Positions 1 to 7,224 of a stretch of 64,000 nucleotides of DNA are shown in pieces. The notes under the pieces are model-generated. The model did no database searches. It was not told the origin of the DNA and saw nothing but the letters and a program-made list of their open reading frames with translations. Where the stretch lies: the NCBI RefSeq assembly GCF_023155275.1, contig NZ_JALMUV010000003.1, forward strand, positions 186,001 to 250,000, written 5' to 3'. Source of the DNA: Streptomyces rhizoryzae (GTDB lineage: Bacteria; Actinomycetota; Actinomycetes; Streptomycetales; Streptomycetaceae). The position numbers and the translations under genes were made by a program. How positions within the stretch are numbered: the first letter of the stretch is position 1; each line of letters starts with the position of its first letter.

Positions 1-321
1 GCCCTGACCGGGCAGTCGCTGGGGGCACTGGCCGCCGGTGCCGTCCTGCTGGACTTCGCCGTCCAGGCCGTCCACGTCACCAACCAGACCCTGATCCACG
101 CCGTCCGCCCCGACGCGGGCAGCCGGATCATCGGCGGCTACATGGTCTTCTACTCGGCCGGCAGCAGCCTCGGCGCCTTCGGTTCCTCCCTCGCCTACGC
201 CGCGGCGGGCTGGCCCGCCGTCACGGCCCTCGGCGCGGCCTTCAGCCTCGCCGCCCTGCTCCTGTGGGCCGCCACCCGACGCGTGGGGCTCCCCGCCGCC
301 GGCCCGGAGCGCAGGAACTGA
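1..321 (+). CDS. MFS transporter, C-terminal end (partial)
   Basis: Only the last 106 residues are in the window; the 5' part lies upstream. The reading is open from base 1 to the TGA at 319-321 and shows three hydrophobic helices separated by short loops, ending in a short basic tail. The stretch VQAVHVTNQTLIHAVRPDAG followed by SRI and GGYMVFYSAGSSLGAFGSS matches the loop and helix before the last two membrane segments of DHA1-type major facilitator efflux proteins. It would be a cytoplasmic-membrane, proton-coupled exporter. The substrate cannot be told from this piece. Confidence 0.8.
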   Translation, partial: ALTGQSLGALAAGAVLLDFAVQAVHVTNQTLIHAVRPDAGSRIIGGYMVFYSAGSSLGAFGSSLAYAAAGWPAVTALGAAFSLAALLLWAATRRVGLPAAGPERRN

Positions 322-498
322 GCGGAGCCGGCGGGGCCGCGCCCGCCGGCCCGCGCGCCGCACCGCCGCCGGAGTGCGATGCCCCCGTGCGGCCCGTGCG
401 GTGGCTCCGCACGGGCCGCCTCCCGGGCCTGTTGCCTGTGGTGGCGTCGCTCCCTTCGCCGGTGTGTCCGGACGGAGTCCCGTCAGGCGTCGTGCCTC

Positions 499-949
499 AT
501 GACCGACCCCCAGCAGCAGCTCCGGAAGGCCCTGGCCGCCTTGGACGCCGCGTTCGCCCCTCGCCGAGTCGCCGATCACCGTGGGTGGTTGCACCTTCTG
601 CTACGGCGAGTCCGACCTCGAAGCGCTGGCCGGCCCGGTCCGCGAGGTGCCGGAGGACCTCACCCGTCGCCCACGAGGTTCCCGGTCACTGGGAGGACTC
701 GCGGCCACCGCCGGCACCCTGGCTCCCTGGTTGGCGATCTGGGCGGAAACCCGCACCGAGGCGGCGGACCGGCACCTGTGCGATGCGGTCGACGACTGGC
801 TGATCGAGCACGAACTCGCCGTTCTCCACTTCGGCTTCTGCGACGAGGTGCACGCCGCCCCCGAACTGCTGCCCTGGCTCCTGGCGTTGGACCAGGGCCG
901 GCTGACCGCCGATCAGCTGACCAAGATCGAGTACCTCGCACACGGGTGA
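499..949 (+). pseudogene. frameshifted remnant of a Streptomyces hypothetical protein
   Basis: Coding signal is spread over three frames. It starts MTDPQQQLRKALAALDAAFA in frame 1 from the ATG at 499, continues SPITVGGCTFCYGESDLEAL in frame 2, then VAHEVPGHWED in frame 3 near 670-700, and returns to frame 2 for APWLAIWAE through ADQLTKIEYLAHG with the stop at 947-949. I recognise the N-terminal pattern (GCTFCY followed by DLxALAGP) as a conserved actinomycete protein of unknown function. At least three single-base shifts are needed for one reading frame, so the gene is broken unless the assembly has errors here. Confidence 0.55.
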
Positions 950-999
950 GGCCGGAGACCGTACCGCAGGGGGGGCGGCGGTGCCGCCCTGTCGCGTGG

Positions 1000-2658
1000 T
1001 CACGCCGTGGCCGGCCGGCGCGCGGGCTCGCGGGTGGCCGTGGGGTGCGCCGTTGCCCGGGGGCTCGGCGGGCCGAACCACCGGTGGGCCGCGGTGCGCA
1101 GCGCGGCCAGTTCGTCCGGGCCCGGATGCGGCGAGTCCGAGGCCCACGCCACGTAGCAGTCGGGACGGAGGAGCAGGACGGCGGGCGTGGGCGCGGCGGA
1201 CGGCGCGGGGGTGGAGGACCGGGCGGGCGTGAGCGACCGGGGGTGCGCGGTGACGATGTCGAGGCGGTCGTGCCGGTCTGCCAGGGCCCGGGCGGCCGCG
1301 GCGCCGTCGGTCAGGTCGAGGAGCAGCGGGCGCGCCGTCCTGGTGAGTTCGGCCAGGCGCACCGTGCCGGTGGCCGTGCGCAGCGTCAGGTCCGGGGCGA
1401 AGCGGCCGGTCAGCGGGTGGGCATCGGAAACGCCCATGTCGTAGCGGACGTCGCTGCCTGCGACGAGGTCGGCCAGGTGCTGGACGGTGTCCCGCCGGCC
1501 GAGGAGTTCGGTGAAGAGCCGGCGCAGCGCGGTGACGTCGCTGCCCGGGGCCAGCAGAGCCGATTGCGCCTGGGCGTTCATGACCATGCGGGTGGCGGCC
1601 TGCCGGCGTTCGGTGTCGTAGCTGTCGAGCAGGCCGGCCGGGGCGGTGCCGCGTATCTCGGCAGCGAGCTTCCAGCCGAGGTTGACGGCGTCCTGGAGAC
1701 CGAGGTTGAGCCCCGGGCCGCCGCCGGAGGCGTAGACGTGCGCGGCATCGCCGACGAGGAACACCCGGCCGTCCCGGAACCGTTCGGCCACCCGGGTGTT
1801 GCCGCCGATCAGCCGGCGCAGCACGTGCGGGCCGTCGCCGGTGGGCGGGCCGACCGGCAGTTCGGCGTCGAGTACGCGGCGGATGCTGGCCCGCAGCTCG
1901 TCCAGGCTCATCGGCCCGTCGGGCTGCGGTTGGTCCCACTCCAGGGTGTTGATCAGGGGAGGGTGGCCGGGCAGCGGTGCGTAGGTGAACCCTCCCCGGT
2001 CGGTGCGGTGCGGCGCGAACGGCAGGACGGTGCCGTAGCCGGGGACGTCCAGGGCACCGGTGGCGGGATCCACCCAGCCCTCGGGGAGGGTGACGTGGGC
2101 CGTGCGGGTGGTCGTCCGGTCGTAGCTGATGCCCGGGAAGCCGATCCCGGACAGCTTGCGGGTGGCGCTGTGCCCGCCGTCCGCGCCGACGACGTACCGT
2201 GCCTGCATCCGGTACGTACCGTTCGCGTGGTGCGAGACGTCGAGGGTGACGGTGTCCTCGTCCTGGGACAGACCCACGAGTTCGTGGCCGCGTCTGAGGT
2301 CCACGCCGAGTTCGGTGGCGCGCTCGGTCAGGACCTCCACGATGCGGTGCTGGGGCACGGGCAGGGCGTACACCGGACTGTCCGCCAGCAGGCCGAGATC
2401 CAGGCTCATCGCGGCGAACATGAAGTACGCGGAGTTCGGGACGGGCGGCTCGGAACTGCCGCTGAGCCGCTCGTGGAGTCCGCGGTGGTCGGCCATCCGC
2501 ACCACCTGCCCGAGCAGGCCGTTGGCTTTGGGTTCCGCGGACGGCTCCGGCAGGCGCTCCAGGACGGTCGGCCGGAGCCCGGCCAGGCTCAGTTCGCAGG
2601 CGAGCATCAGTCCGTTCGGACCGCCTCCGGCGATGACGACATCGGTGATCACAGGCAT
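1000..2658 (-). CDS. FAD-dependent aromatic monooxygenase (class A flavoprotein hydroxylase)
   Basis: This 552-residue protein has the three fingerprints of the PHBH/PgaE-like family. The Rossmann motif VVIAGGGPNG is at residues 6-15, the DG motif YVVGADGGHSATR near 155-167, and the GD motif VFLVGDAAHVYASGGGPGLN near 299-318. Such enzymes use NAD(P)H and O2 to hydroxylate phenols or polyketides, or to inactivate drugs such as rifamycins and tetracyclines. I start at the ATG at 2658 because GGAGGAG lies five bases upstream; a longer frame exists but has no such site. The C-terminal 150 residues resemble the thioredoxin-fold domain of this class. A TetR gene lies 144 bases upstream on the same strand, suggesting substrate-induced expression. 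Substrate unknown. Confidence 0.85.
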   Translation of the reverse strand: MPVITDVVIAGGGPNGLMLACELSLAGLRPTVLERLPEPSAEPKANGLLGQVVRMADHRGLHERLSGSSEPPVPNSAYFMFAAMSLDLGLLADSPVYALPVPQHRIVEVLTERATELGVDLRRGHELVGLSQDEDTVTLDVSHHANGTYRMQARYVVGADGGHSATRKLSGIGFPGISYDRTTTRTAHVTLPEGWVDPATGALDVPGYGTVLPFAPHRTDRGGFTYAPLPGHPPLINTLEWDQPQPDGPMSLDELRASIRRVLDAELPVGPPTGDGPHVLRRLIGGNTRVAERFRDGRVFLVGDAAHVYASGGGPGLNLGLQDAVNLGWKLAAEIRGTAPAGLLDSYDTERRQAATRMVMNAQAQSALLAPGSDVTALRRLFTELLGRRDTVQHLADLVAGSDVRYDMGVSDAHPLTGRFAPDLTLRTATGTVRLAELTRTARPLLLDLTDGAAAARALADRHDRLDIVTAHPRSLTPARSSTPAPSAAPTPAVLLLRPDCYVAWASDSPHPGPDELAALRTAAHRWFGPPSPRATAHPTATREPARRPATA

Positions 2659-2802
2659 GTTCTCCTCCGTGCGTGGTGGGTGAAGTCCCGTGCGGAACAG
2701 GGGAGTTCGGGGCATGCGGACGGCAGGCGCCGCGCGGCCCGGGGGAAGCTCGTGCGGCGGCCTGCGCGGGCCCGGTCGGGCACGGGCCTCCGGCCTGCCG
2801 GG

Positions 2803-3432
2803 CTACGGGGTGGGCAGGCCCTGGGTGAGCTGCGCGAACACCTCGGTCAGGACCGGTCCGAGGGGCGCGGGTGAGTCCGCGCGCAGGCAGTGCTCGACGG
2901 CGACCGCGCTGCCGGCGCTGACGACCGCGGCGACCAGCTGGGGGTAGAGGTCGTGCGCCTCGTCGGTGCCGGTGCGGGCGGCGACGGCCTTGGCCAGTTC
3001 GTCCTGGGCGGCCGCGTTGGCCTTGACGACCTCGCCCTGGAGCGCCGGTTCGGCCAGCATCAGCCTAAGCCCGTCCCGCCAGCGCTGATCGTGCGCGGGC
3101 CCCCCGTCCGCCGCGTCCGCCGGTGCGAACTGGGTGTGCACGGCGCGGGCGAGGGAGTCCCACAGCGGCTCGTCGGCGGGGCGGGCGCGCAGCTCGTCCG
3201 CGATCCGCAGCATCCGTTCCAGGTGGCCGGCGGCGATGGCCTCCGCCTTGCCGGAGAAGTAGTTGCGGAAGGTGCGGACGGACACGTTCGCCGCCGCCGC
3301 GATGTCTTCGACCGTCACGTTGTCCCAGCCGTGCTGGACGCACAGGCGGATCGTGGCCTGGCTGAGCGCGACCCGCGTCGCCCTCTTCTTGCGTTCGCGC
3401 AGCCCGGTACGGGCGTCGTCTTCCTGCGGCAT
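2803..3432 (-). CDS. TetR/AcrR family transcriptional regulator
   Basis: The 209-residue protein begins MPQEDDARTGLRERKKRATR and has a typical TetR helix-turn-helix at about residues 13-60 (TVEDIAAAANVSVRTFRNYFSGKAEAI). The C-terminal ligand-binding domain is all-helical and resembles the MftR/Rv-type TetR proteins often placed beside oxidoreductases. It lies directly upstream of the FAD monooxygenase on the same strand, so it probably represses both. A near-perfect palindrome at 3447-3471 sits 15 bases before its ATG, in the space shared with the divergent small secreted-protein gene. The effector is unknown. Confidence 0.85.
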   Translation of the reverse strand: MPQEDDARTGLRERKKRATRVALSQATIRLCVQHGWDNVTVEDIAAAANVSVRTFRNYFSGKAEAIAAGHLERMLRIADELRARPADEPLWDSLARAVHTQFAPADAADGGPAHDQRWRDGLRLMLAEPALQGEVVKANAAAQDELAKAVAARTGTDEAHDLYPQLVAAVVSAGSAVAVEHCLRADSPAPLGPVLTEVFAQLTQGLPTP

Positions 3433-3446
3433 GCGACCACCTTAGA

Positions 3447-3484
3447 AAAACTTGCCGCTCCGGCAACTTTTCCTTTTCGGCAAG
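3447..3484. promoter_or_regulatory. probable TetR operator (palindrome plus extra half-site)
   Basis: AAAACTTGCCG at 3447-3457 is mirrored by CGGCAACTTTT at 3461-3471 around a three-base centre, with one mismatch. A third half-site, CGGCAAG, follows at 3478-3484. The block is AT-rich compared with its surroundings and lies just upstream of the TetR start codon, which fits an autoregulatory operator. Confidence 0.6.
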
Positions 3485-3600
3485 ATTTTCTGCGGCGGAG
3501 TTCCCGGGTCGTTTCCCGTGGTGGGGTGCGTCGTTGAACGAGCTGGATCGTCCGGAGCAGACGGGCTTCGGGCAGCAAGAGAACGAGAAGGAGCGCGACT

Positions 3601-3813
3601 GTGCGCCGAGTGAGTGCCTTGGTGGTGGCGGCCGCCGCCATCGGGGGTGTGCTGACGGGGGCGGCTGCCGCCCACGCCGCGGACAAGCCCCCGTTCCCGT
3701 ACGCCGACTGCATCCACGCCGCCGTGAAGCAGCGGGGAGAGACCCCGAAGCACGCCCGGTGGCACTGCAACCTGCTGGTGCAGAAGGGCTGGGTGAAGAA
3801 GCCGGGGACCTGA
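3601..3813 (+). CDS. small secreted protein of unknown function
   Basis: The gene encodes 70 residues from a GTG with AAGGAG eight bases upstream. Residues 1-27 form a Sec signal peptide (MRRVSALVVAAAAIGGVLTG then AAAAHA) with a likely cut after AHA or AHAA. The mature part is about 43 residues, basic, and holds two cysteines (YADC and RWHC), which could form one disulfide. I recognise this as a type of small exported protein common in Streptomyces but know no function. An intrinsic terminator overlaps its stop codon, so it is probably transcribed alone. Confidence 0.7.
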   Translation: MRRVSALVVAAAAIGGVLTGAAAAHAADKPPFPYADCIHAAVKQRGETPKHARWHCNLLVQKGWVKKPGT

Positions 3814-3828
3814 CGTCCCCGGTCTTTT
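3802..3828 (+). terminator. intrinsic terminator after the small secreted protein
   Basis: CCGGGGAC at 3802-3809 pairs with GTCCCCGG at 3815-3822 around a five-base loop and is followed by TCTTTT. The hairpin overlaps the stop codon of the preceding gene. Confidence 0.75.
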
Positions 3829-4053
3829 GTCAGGCGTGTCCGAGGCCCCTCGTCCCGCTCGGCAGGTGCACGACTCCCCAGGCGCTGTCGTGGCGTCAGG
3901 GGTGTGCGCCCGGGGGGCGGGTTGCCTCGGGCACGCCTTGGGCGTGGGGGGACGGCGACCGGACCGGAGGGGGTGGCCCGCAGGGCTGCCGGGCTGCCGG
4001 GCCGCCGGGCCGCCGGACGGAATACTTCCGGGGCCGGCGTGGCTCGGCTGACC

Positions 4054-4899
4054 ATGAGTGAGATCCTTGTGACCGGAGCGACCGGCAACGTCGGCCGGGC
4101 AGTGGTGGGGGAACTGGTCGCGGCAGGCGCCGATGTGCGGGCCCTGGTGCGGCGTCCCGAAGCGGCCGGACTGCCGGGCGAGGTCCAGGTCTTCGGCGGT
4201 GACCTGTCCCGGCCGGAGTCGTTGGAGCGGGCCCTTGCGGGCAGCGATACGGTCTTCCTGGTGTGGCCCTTTCTGGCGACGGAGGGGGCGCCCGCCGTGG
4301 TGGAGGCGATAGCGCGCCAGGCCCGCCGGGTCGTCTACCTCTCGTCCTCGGGAGTGGACGAGCGCGCCGAGCGGCAGACCGACCCCATCAACCAACTCCA
4401 TGCCGAGATGGAGCGCCTGCTCGCCGGGTCCGGGGTGGCATGGACGGTGCTGCGGGCGAACACCCTCGCCTCCAACGCGCGCGGCTGGGCGGAGCAGATC
4501 CGCACCACGGACGCCGTCCGCGGGCCCGACATCGCCGCCACGGCGGTGGTCCACGAGCGCGATGTCGCCGCCGTGGCGCGCCGCGTGCTGACCGAGGACG
4601 GGCACGCGGGCGCCACGTACGTGCTGACGGGCCCTGAGGTGCTGAGCCGGGCGGACCAGGTGCGGGCGATCGGCGAGGCGATCGGGCGGCCGGTCCGCTT
4701 CGAGAGCGTCCCGGTGCAGGTCGCCCGGCAGCGGATGCTGGCCGACGGGCGGCCGCCCGCCCTGGTCGAAGCCCTGTTGGCCAGTGCCGAAAGCCGGCCT
4801 GCCTCGCATGTGATCACGTCCACCGTGGCGGCGCTCACGGGGGCGCCGGCCCGCACGTTCCACGCCTGGGCCGAGGAGCACGCCGGGATATTCCGCTGA
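4054..4899 (+). CDS. NmrA-like NAD(P)-binding oxidoreductase (atypical SDR)
   Basis: The 281-residue protein opens with MSEILVTGATGNVGRAVVGE, the GxxGxxG dinucleotide-binding loop of atypical short-chain dehydrogenases. It lacks the usual YxxxK pair and has the NmrA-like layout (VFLVWPF, then VVYLSSSGVD). Members act as quinone reductases or as NADP-sensing proteins. I start at the ATG at 4054; the frame is open further upstream, but that extension reads as low-complexity non-coding sequence. Neighbours on both sides are regulator/oxidoreductase pairs, so a stand-alone reductase is likely. Substrate unknown. Confidence 0.8.
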   Translation: MSEILVTGATGNVGRAVVGELVAAGADVRALVRRPEAAGLPGEVQVFGGDLSRPESLERALAGSDTVFLVWPFLATEGAPAVVEAIARQARRVVYLSSSGVDERAERQTDPINQLHAEMERLLAGSGVAWTVLRANTLASNARGWAEQIRTTDAVRGPDIAATAVVHERDVAAVARRVLTEDGHAGATYVLTGPEVLSRADQVRAIGEAIGRPVRFESVPVQVARQRMLADGRPPALVEALLASAESRPASHVITSTVAALTGAPARTFHAWAEEHAGIFR

Positions 4900-5044
4900 G
4901 CGGCGGGCGGTCCGGGTGGCGGGTGCGGCTGCTCGGGGGCGCCGCCTCCCCGCCGCCGACGGCCGACCCGTCCTGGCAGGCCCGTCCGGCCCCGCTCGCG
5001 GGGCCCGGCCGCCCGCGCCCACGGAGCGGCCCGGGGCGCCGGCG

Positions 5045-5734
5045 CTACGCGTGGAAGGTGGTGGTCGCCTCCAGCGCGGCGCGTTCGGTGGTGACCCGGT
5101 TCACCGGCGCGGCGGCGTCCGCGTAGCCGAACGAGACGCCGACCAGCAACTGCCCGTCCGGCACGCCCAGTTCCTCGCGCACCGTGTCGGCATAGAAGCT
5201 GAGCAGGCCCTGCGGGCAGCTGTCCACGCCGTACGCGGTCATGGCCAGGAGGAGGGTCTGTAGATAGGCGCCGGCGTCGGCGGCCAGCCGGGCATCGGCG
5301 GGGCCGGCGACGAAGAGGAACGCGACATGGGGTGCGCCGTAGAACCGCAGGCTCTCGGCGTCGTAGGCCGTGCGGGCCGCATGGTCGTCGCGGCCGATGC
5401 CCAGCGCGCCGTAGAGCTGGCTGCCGAAGGCGGCGCGCCGCTCCCGCTGCACCGCGGAGTACATGCCGTCGTCGTACGGGAAGTCGACGGAGGTGCGCTG
5501 CGCGGCGTGCGCTGCCTGGAGGGCGGCTGCCAGGCGGTCGCGGGCCGCGCCGCCGGCGACCTCCACCCGCCACGGCTGGGTGTTGGAGTTGGACGGTGCG
5601 GCGCCGGCCAGCGAGAAGATCGCCCGCAGGGTGTCCGGCGGCACGGCATCGGGCCGGAAGGCCCGCACGGCGCGCCGGCCGCGGATCAGTTTCTCGGCAC
5701 ATCCACTCAGTTCGGTCCGGTCGGACCCGGTCAT
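5045..5734 (-). CDS. nitroreductase family protein
   Basis: This 229-residue protein has the FMN-binding start of nitroreductases (LIRGRRAVRAFRPDAVPPDTL), followed by APSNSNTQPWRVEV, and ends FGYADAAAPVN RV. Such enzymes bind FMN as dimers and reduce nitroaromatics, quinones or flavins with NAD(P)H. The ATG at 5734 has GAGGAG eight bases upstream; the long frame upstream of it reads into the divergent TetR gene and is not used. The shared upstream region carries four copies of a TetR-type half-site, so the adjacent TetR almost surely controls it. Confidence 0.85.
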   Translation of the reverse strand: MTGSDRTELSGCAEKLIRGRRAVRAFRPDAVPPDTLRAIFSLAGAAPSNSNTQPWRVEVAGGAARDRLAAALQAAHAAQRTSVDFPYDDGMYSAVQRERRAAFGSQLYGALGIGRDDHAARTAYDAESLRFYGAPHVAFLFVAGPADARLAADAGAYLQTLLLAMTAYGVDSCPQGLLSFYADTVREELGVPDGQLLVGVSFGYADAAAPVNRVTTERAALEATTTFHA

Positions 5735-5756
5735 GACGCACTCCTCACGGGCGAGG

Positions 5757-5830
5757 GAAGTAAACGGGAGAAGTAAACGGGATCGTTTACTTCCCTCGAC
5801 TGTAGCCGACCGCCCCGCCGGAAGTAAACG
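5757..5830. promoter_or_regulatory. divergent operator with four AAGTAAACG half-sites
   Basis: A perfect palindrome is formed by AAGTAAACG (5771-5779) and CGTTTACTT (5784-5792) around GGAT. Two further direct copies of AAGTAAACG lie at 5758-5766 and 5822-5830. The block fills the 114-base gap between the nitroreductase and the divergent TetR gene. Confidence 0.75.
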
Positions 5831-5848
5831 CGGGCGTATACTCGCCTC

Positions 5849-6466
5849 ATGGATGCGGTATCTCGGACGACGCCGGAGCGAGCGCGGGGCCGCGGGCAGG
5901 GGGCGGCGCGGGAACGCATCCTGGCCGCGGCTGCCCGGCTGTTCGCGCACCAGGGGATCAACGCGACCGGTATGGAGCAGATCGCCGAGGCGGCGCCGGT
6001 CTCCAAGCGCACGCTCTACGCCCACTTCCGGACGAAGGGCGACCTGGTGCTGGCGCACCTTCAGGCGCTCGCGTCGTCCGGTGACACGCTGGAGGGCGTG
6101 CTGACCCGCGAGGACCTCGGCCCGCGGGAGCGGATCCTCGGGCTGTTCGACCCGCCCGCCGCCGGCGCGCCGGGCACCGCGTCGGTGCGCGGGTGTCCGT
6201 TCATCGACGCGGCGGCGGAGTTCCCGGATCCGGAGAGCCCGATCCACCGCTACGCGCGCGAGCAGAAGCTGCGGATGGTCCGGCTGGTCACCGAACTGCT
6301 GGAGGAGCTGGGGTGCCCCCGGCCCGCCGCCCTCGCCGAGCAGGTGGTGACCCTCGCGGACGGGGTGGCCAGCCGCGCCATGGTCCTGAACCAGGCGGAC
6401 TACGGCCGGCATGCCCGGGCCGCGGCGGAGGTCCTGCTCGGCCAGGCGCTGGACGGGGCGGGCTGA
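5849..6466 (+). CDS. TetR family transcriptional regulator, leaderless
   Basis: The 205-residue protein has a TetR helix-turn-helix at about residues 25-66 (GMEQIAEAAPVSKRTLYAHFRTKGDLV). The C-terminal part contains RGCPFIDAAAEFPDPESPIH, a pattern typical of TetR proteins that control nitroreductases and similar detoxification genes. A TATACT hexamer at 5837-5842 ends six bases before the ATG at 5849, so the mRNA probably starts at the ATG and has no ribosome binding site. It is divergent to the nitroreductase and shares the operator region with it. Confidence 0.85.
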   Translation: MDAVSRTTPERARGRGQGAARERILAAAARLFAHQGINATGMEQIAEAAPVSKRTLYAHFRTKGDLVLAHLQALASSGDTLEGVLTREDLGPRERILGLFDPPAAGAPGTASVRGCPFIDAAAEFPDPESPIHRYAREQKLRMVRLVTELLEELGCPRPAALAEQVVTLADGVASRAMVLNQADYGRHARAAAEVLLGQALDGAG

Positions 6467-6539
6467 CGGATCGGCCACCGGCGCGGAACGCGGCGCATGC
6501 CGTCCGTGCCGCGCCGGCCGGGGCGGATGTCCGGGGCGC

Positions 6540-6746
6540 TCAGCCTGCCGCGTCGTCGGTGCGGAGGAACGCCGGTGGCGTGTCCCTCCACTCCGGTACG
6601 TTCAGCGCGTTGAGCGCCGCGACGATCCGCTTCTCTGCCGGCTCCTCGCGGAGCCAGAGGTGTACTTCGATCAGTTGGCTGCCGAACGCCGCCAGGCGTT
6701 CGTGAGAGGTGGCCAAGGAAGGGTCCCGTGGGCCCGGCGCCTCCAT
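6540..6746 (-). pseudogene. hemerythrin-domain protein remnant with internal deletion
   Basis: The open frame encodes 68 residues. The first half (DPSLATSHERLAAFGSQLIEVHLWLREE) matches the N-terminal helix found before the iron-binding domain of Streptomyces hemerythrin-like proteins. The second half (EKRIVAALNALNVPEWRDT then PPAFLR) matches their C-terminus. The roughly 90-100 residues between, which carry the His/Glu iron ligands, are missing, and the joint keeps frame. It may still be translated, but it cannot bind a di-iron centre. Family assignment is from memory of the two flanking motifs. Confidence 0.5.
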
Positions 6747-6962
6747 GCCCTCGGCGGCCTCCTTGCCGGGTGCACTGCGACGCCGGGCACGATCCCGTCA
6801 AGGGGACGGATGCCTGTCAACCGGGTGTGTGGGGCATCAAGGCGGGGACGTGGAGGGGCAGTTCGCGTGCGGGGGCCGGGCGAGCCGGTGCGGGCCGGCG
6901 CTCCAGCCGAGGAGGCTGCGCAGGCCGGGCGATCACTCGGCCCTGTGCCGCGGGGATGAGCC

Positions 6963-7034
6963 TGGCGTGGCAGGCTGCCGCCCCTGCGCCCTCCGGGAAG
7001 CAAGCCCGGTGCTCTGCCGCTGAGCTGCACGCCG
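6963..7034 (-). tRNA. tRNA-like element, degenerate (possible pseudo-tRNA, TGC anticodon position)
   Basis: Read on the minus strand, a 72-base cloverleaf can be drawn. It has a 7-base acceptor stem with six pairs, a canonical D arm (GCTC, loop AGCGGCA, GAGC), an anticodon arm CCGGG/CCCGG with loop CTTGCTT (T33 present, TGC at 34-36), a five-base variable loop, and a T stem GCAGG/CCTGC. Defects are an eight-base T loop without TTC, a T instead of a purine at position 37, and no encoded CCA. This looks like a decayed alanine-type tRNA or a chance fold. A covariance-model search would decide. Confidence 0.35.
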
Positions 7035-7224
7035 ATGGGACGCGAGCGCAGAGGTCCGCCCGCGCCCGGACGGCCGGCTTTCACCGGGCGGCGCCCACCC
7101 CGCCTCGATGACCGTGCCCGGGACACGCCGGGGCTCCCGGCGGGCGCCTCTGCCTTTCGGCAGAGGGCCGGATCCCCCGTGGGGCGCACGGCCCGGCGGC
7201 GCCCGGGCGCCGATACTGGGCCCT

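Noticed and set aside
379..2874. Very long plus-strand open frame opposite the FAD monooxygenase
   Set aside because: It is the antisense shadow of the FAD gene. The composition is Arg/Gly/Pro-rich with no family match, and the minus strand has all three FAD motifs.
3802..3828. Riboswitch possibility at the hairpin after the small secreted protein
   Set aside because: The hairpin has a plain terminator form and overlaps the stop codon of the preceding gene; no conserved aptamer core was seen.
7212..7217. GATACT as a -10 for a leaderless sensor-kinase transcript
   Set aside because: The hexamer has a weak fit to the Streptomyces consensus and no -35; it was not listed as a promoter.
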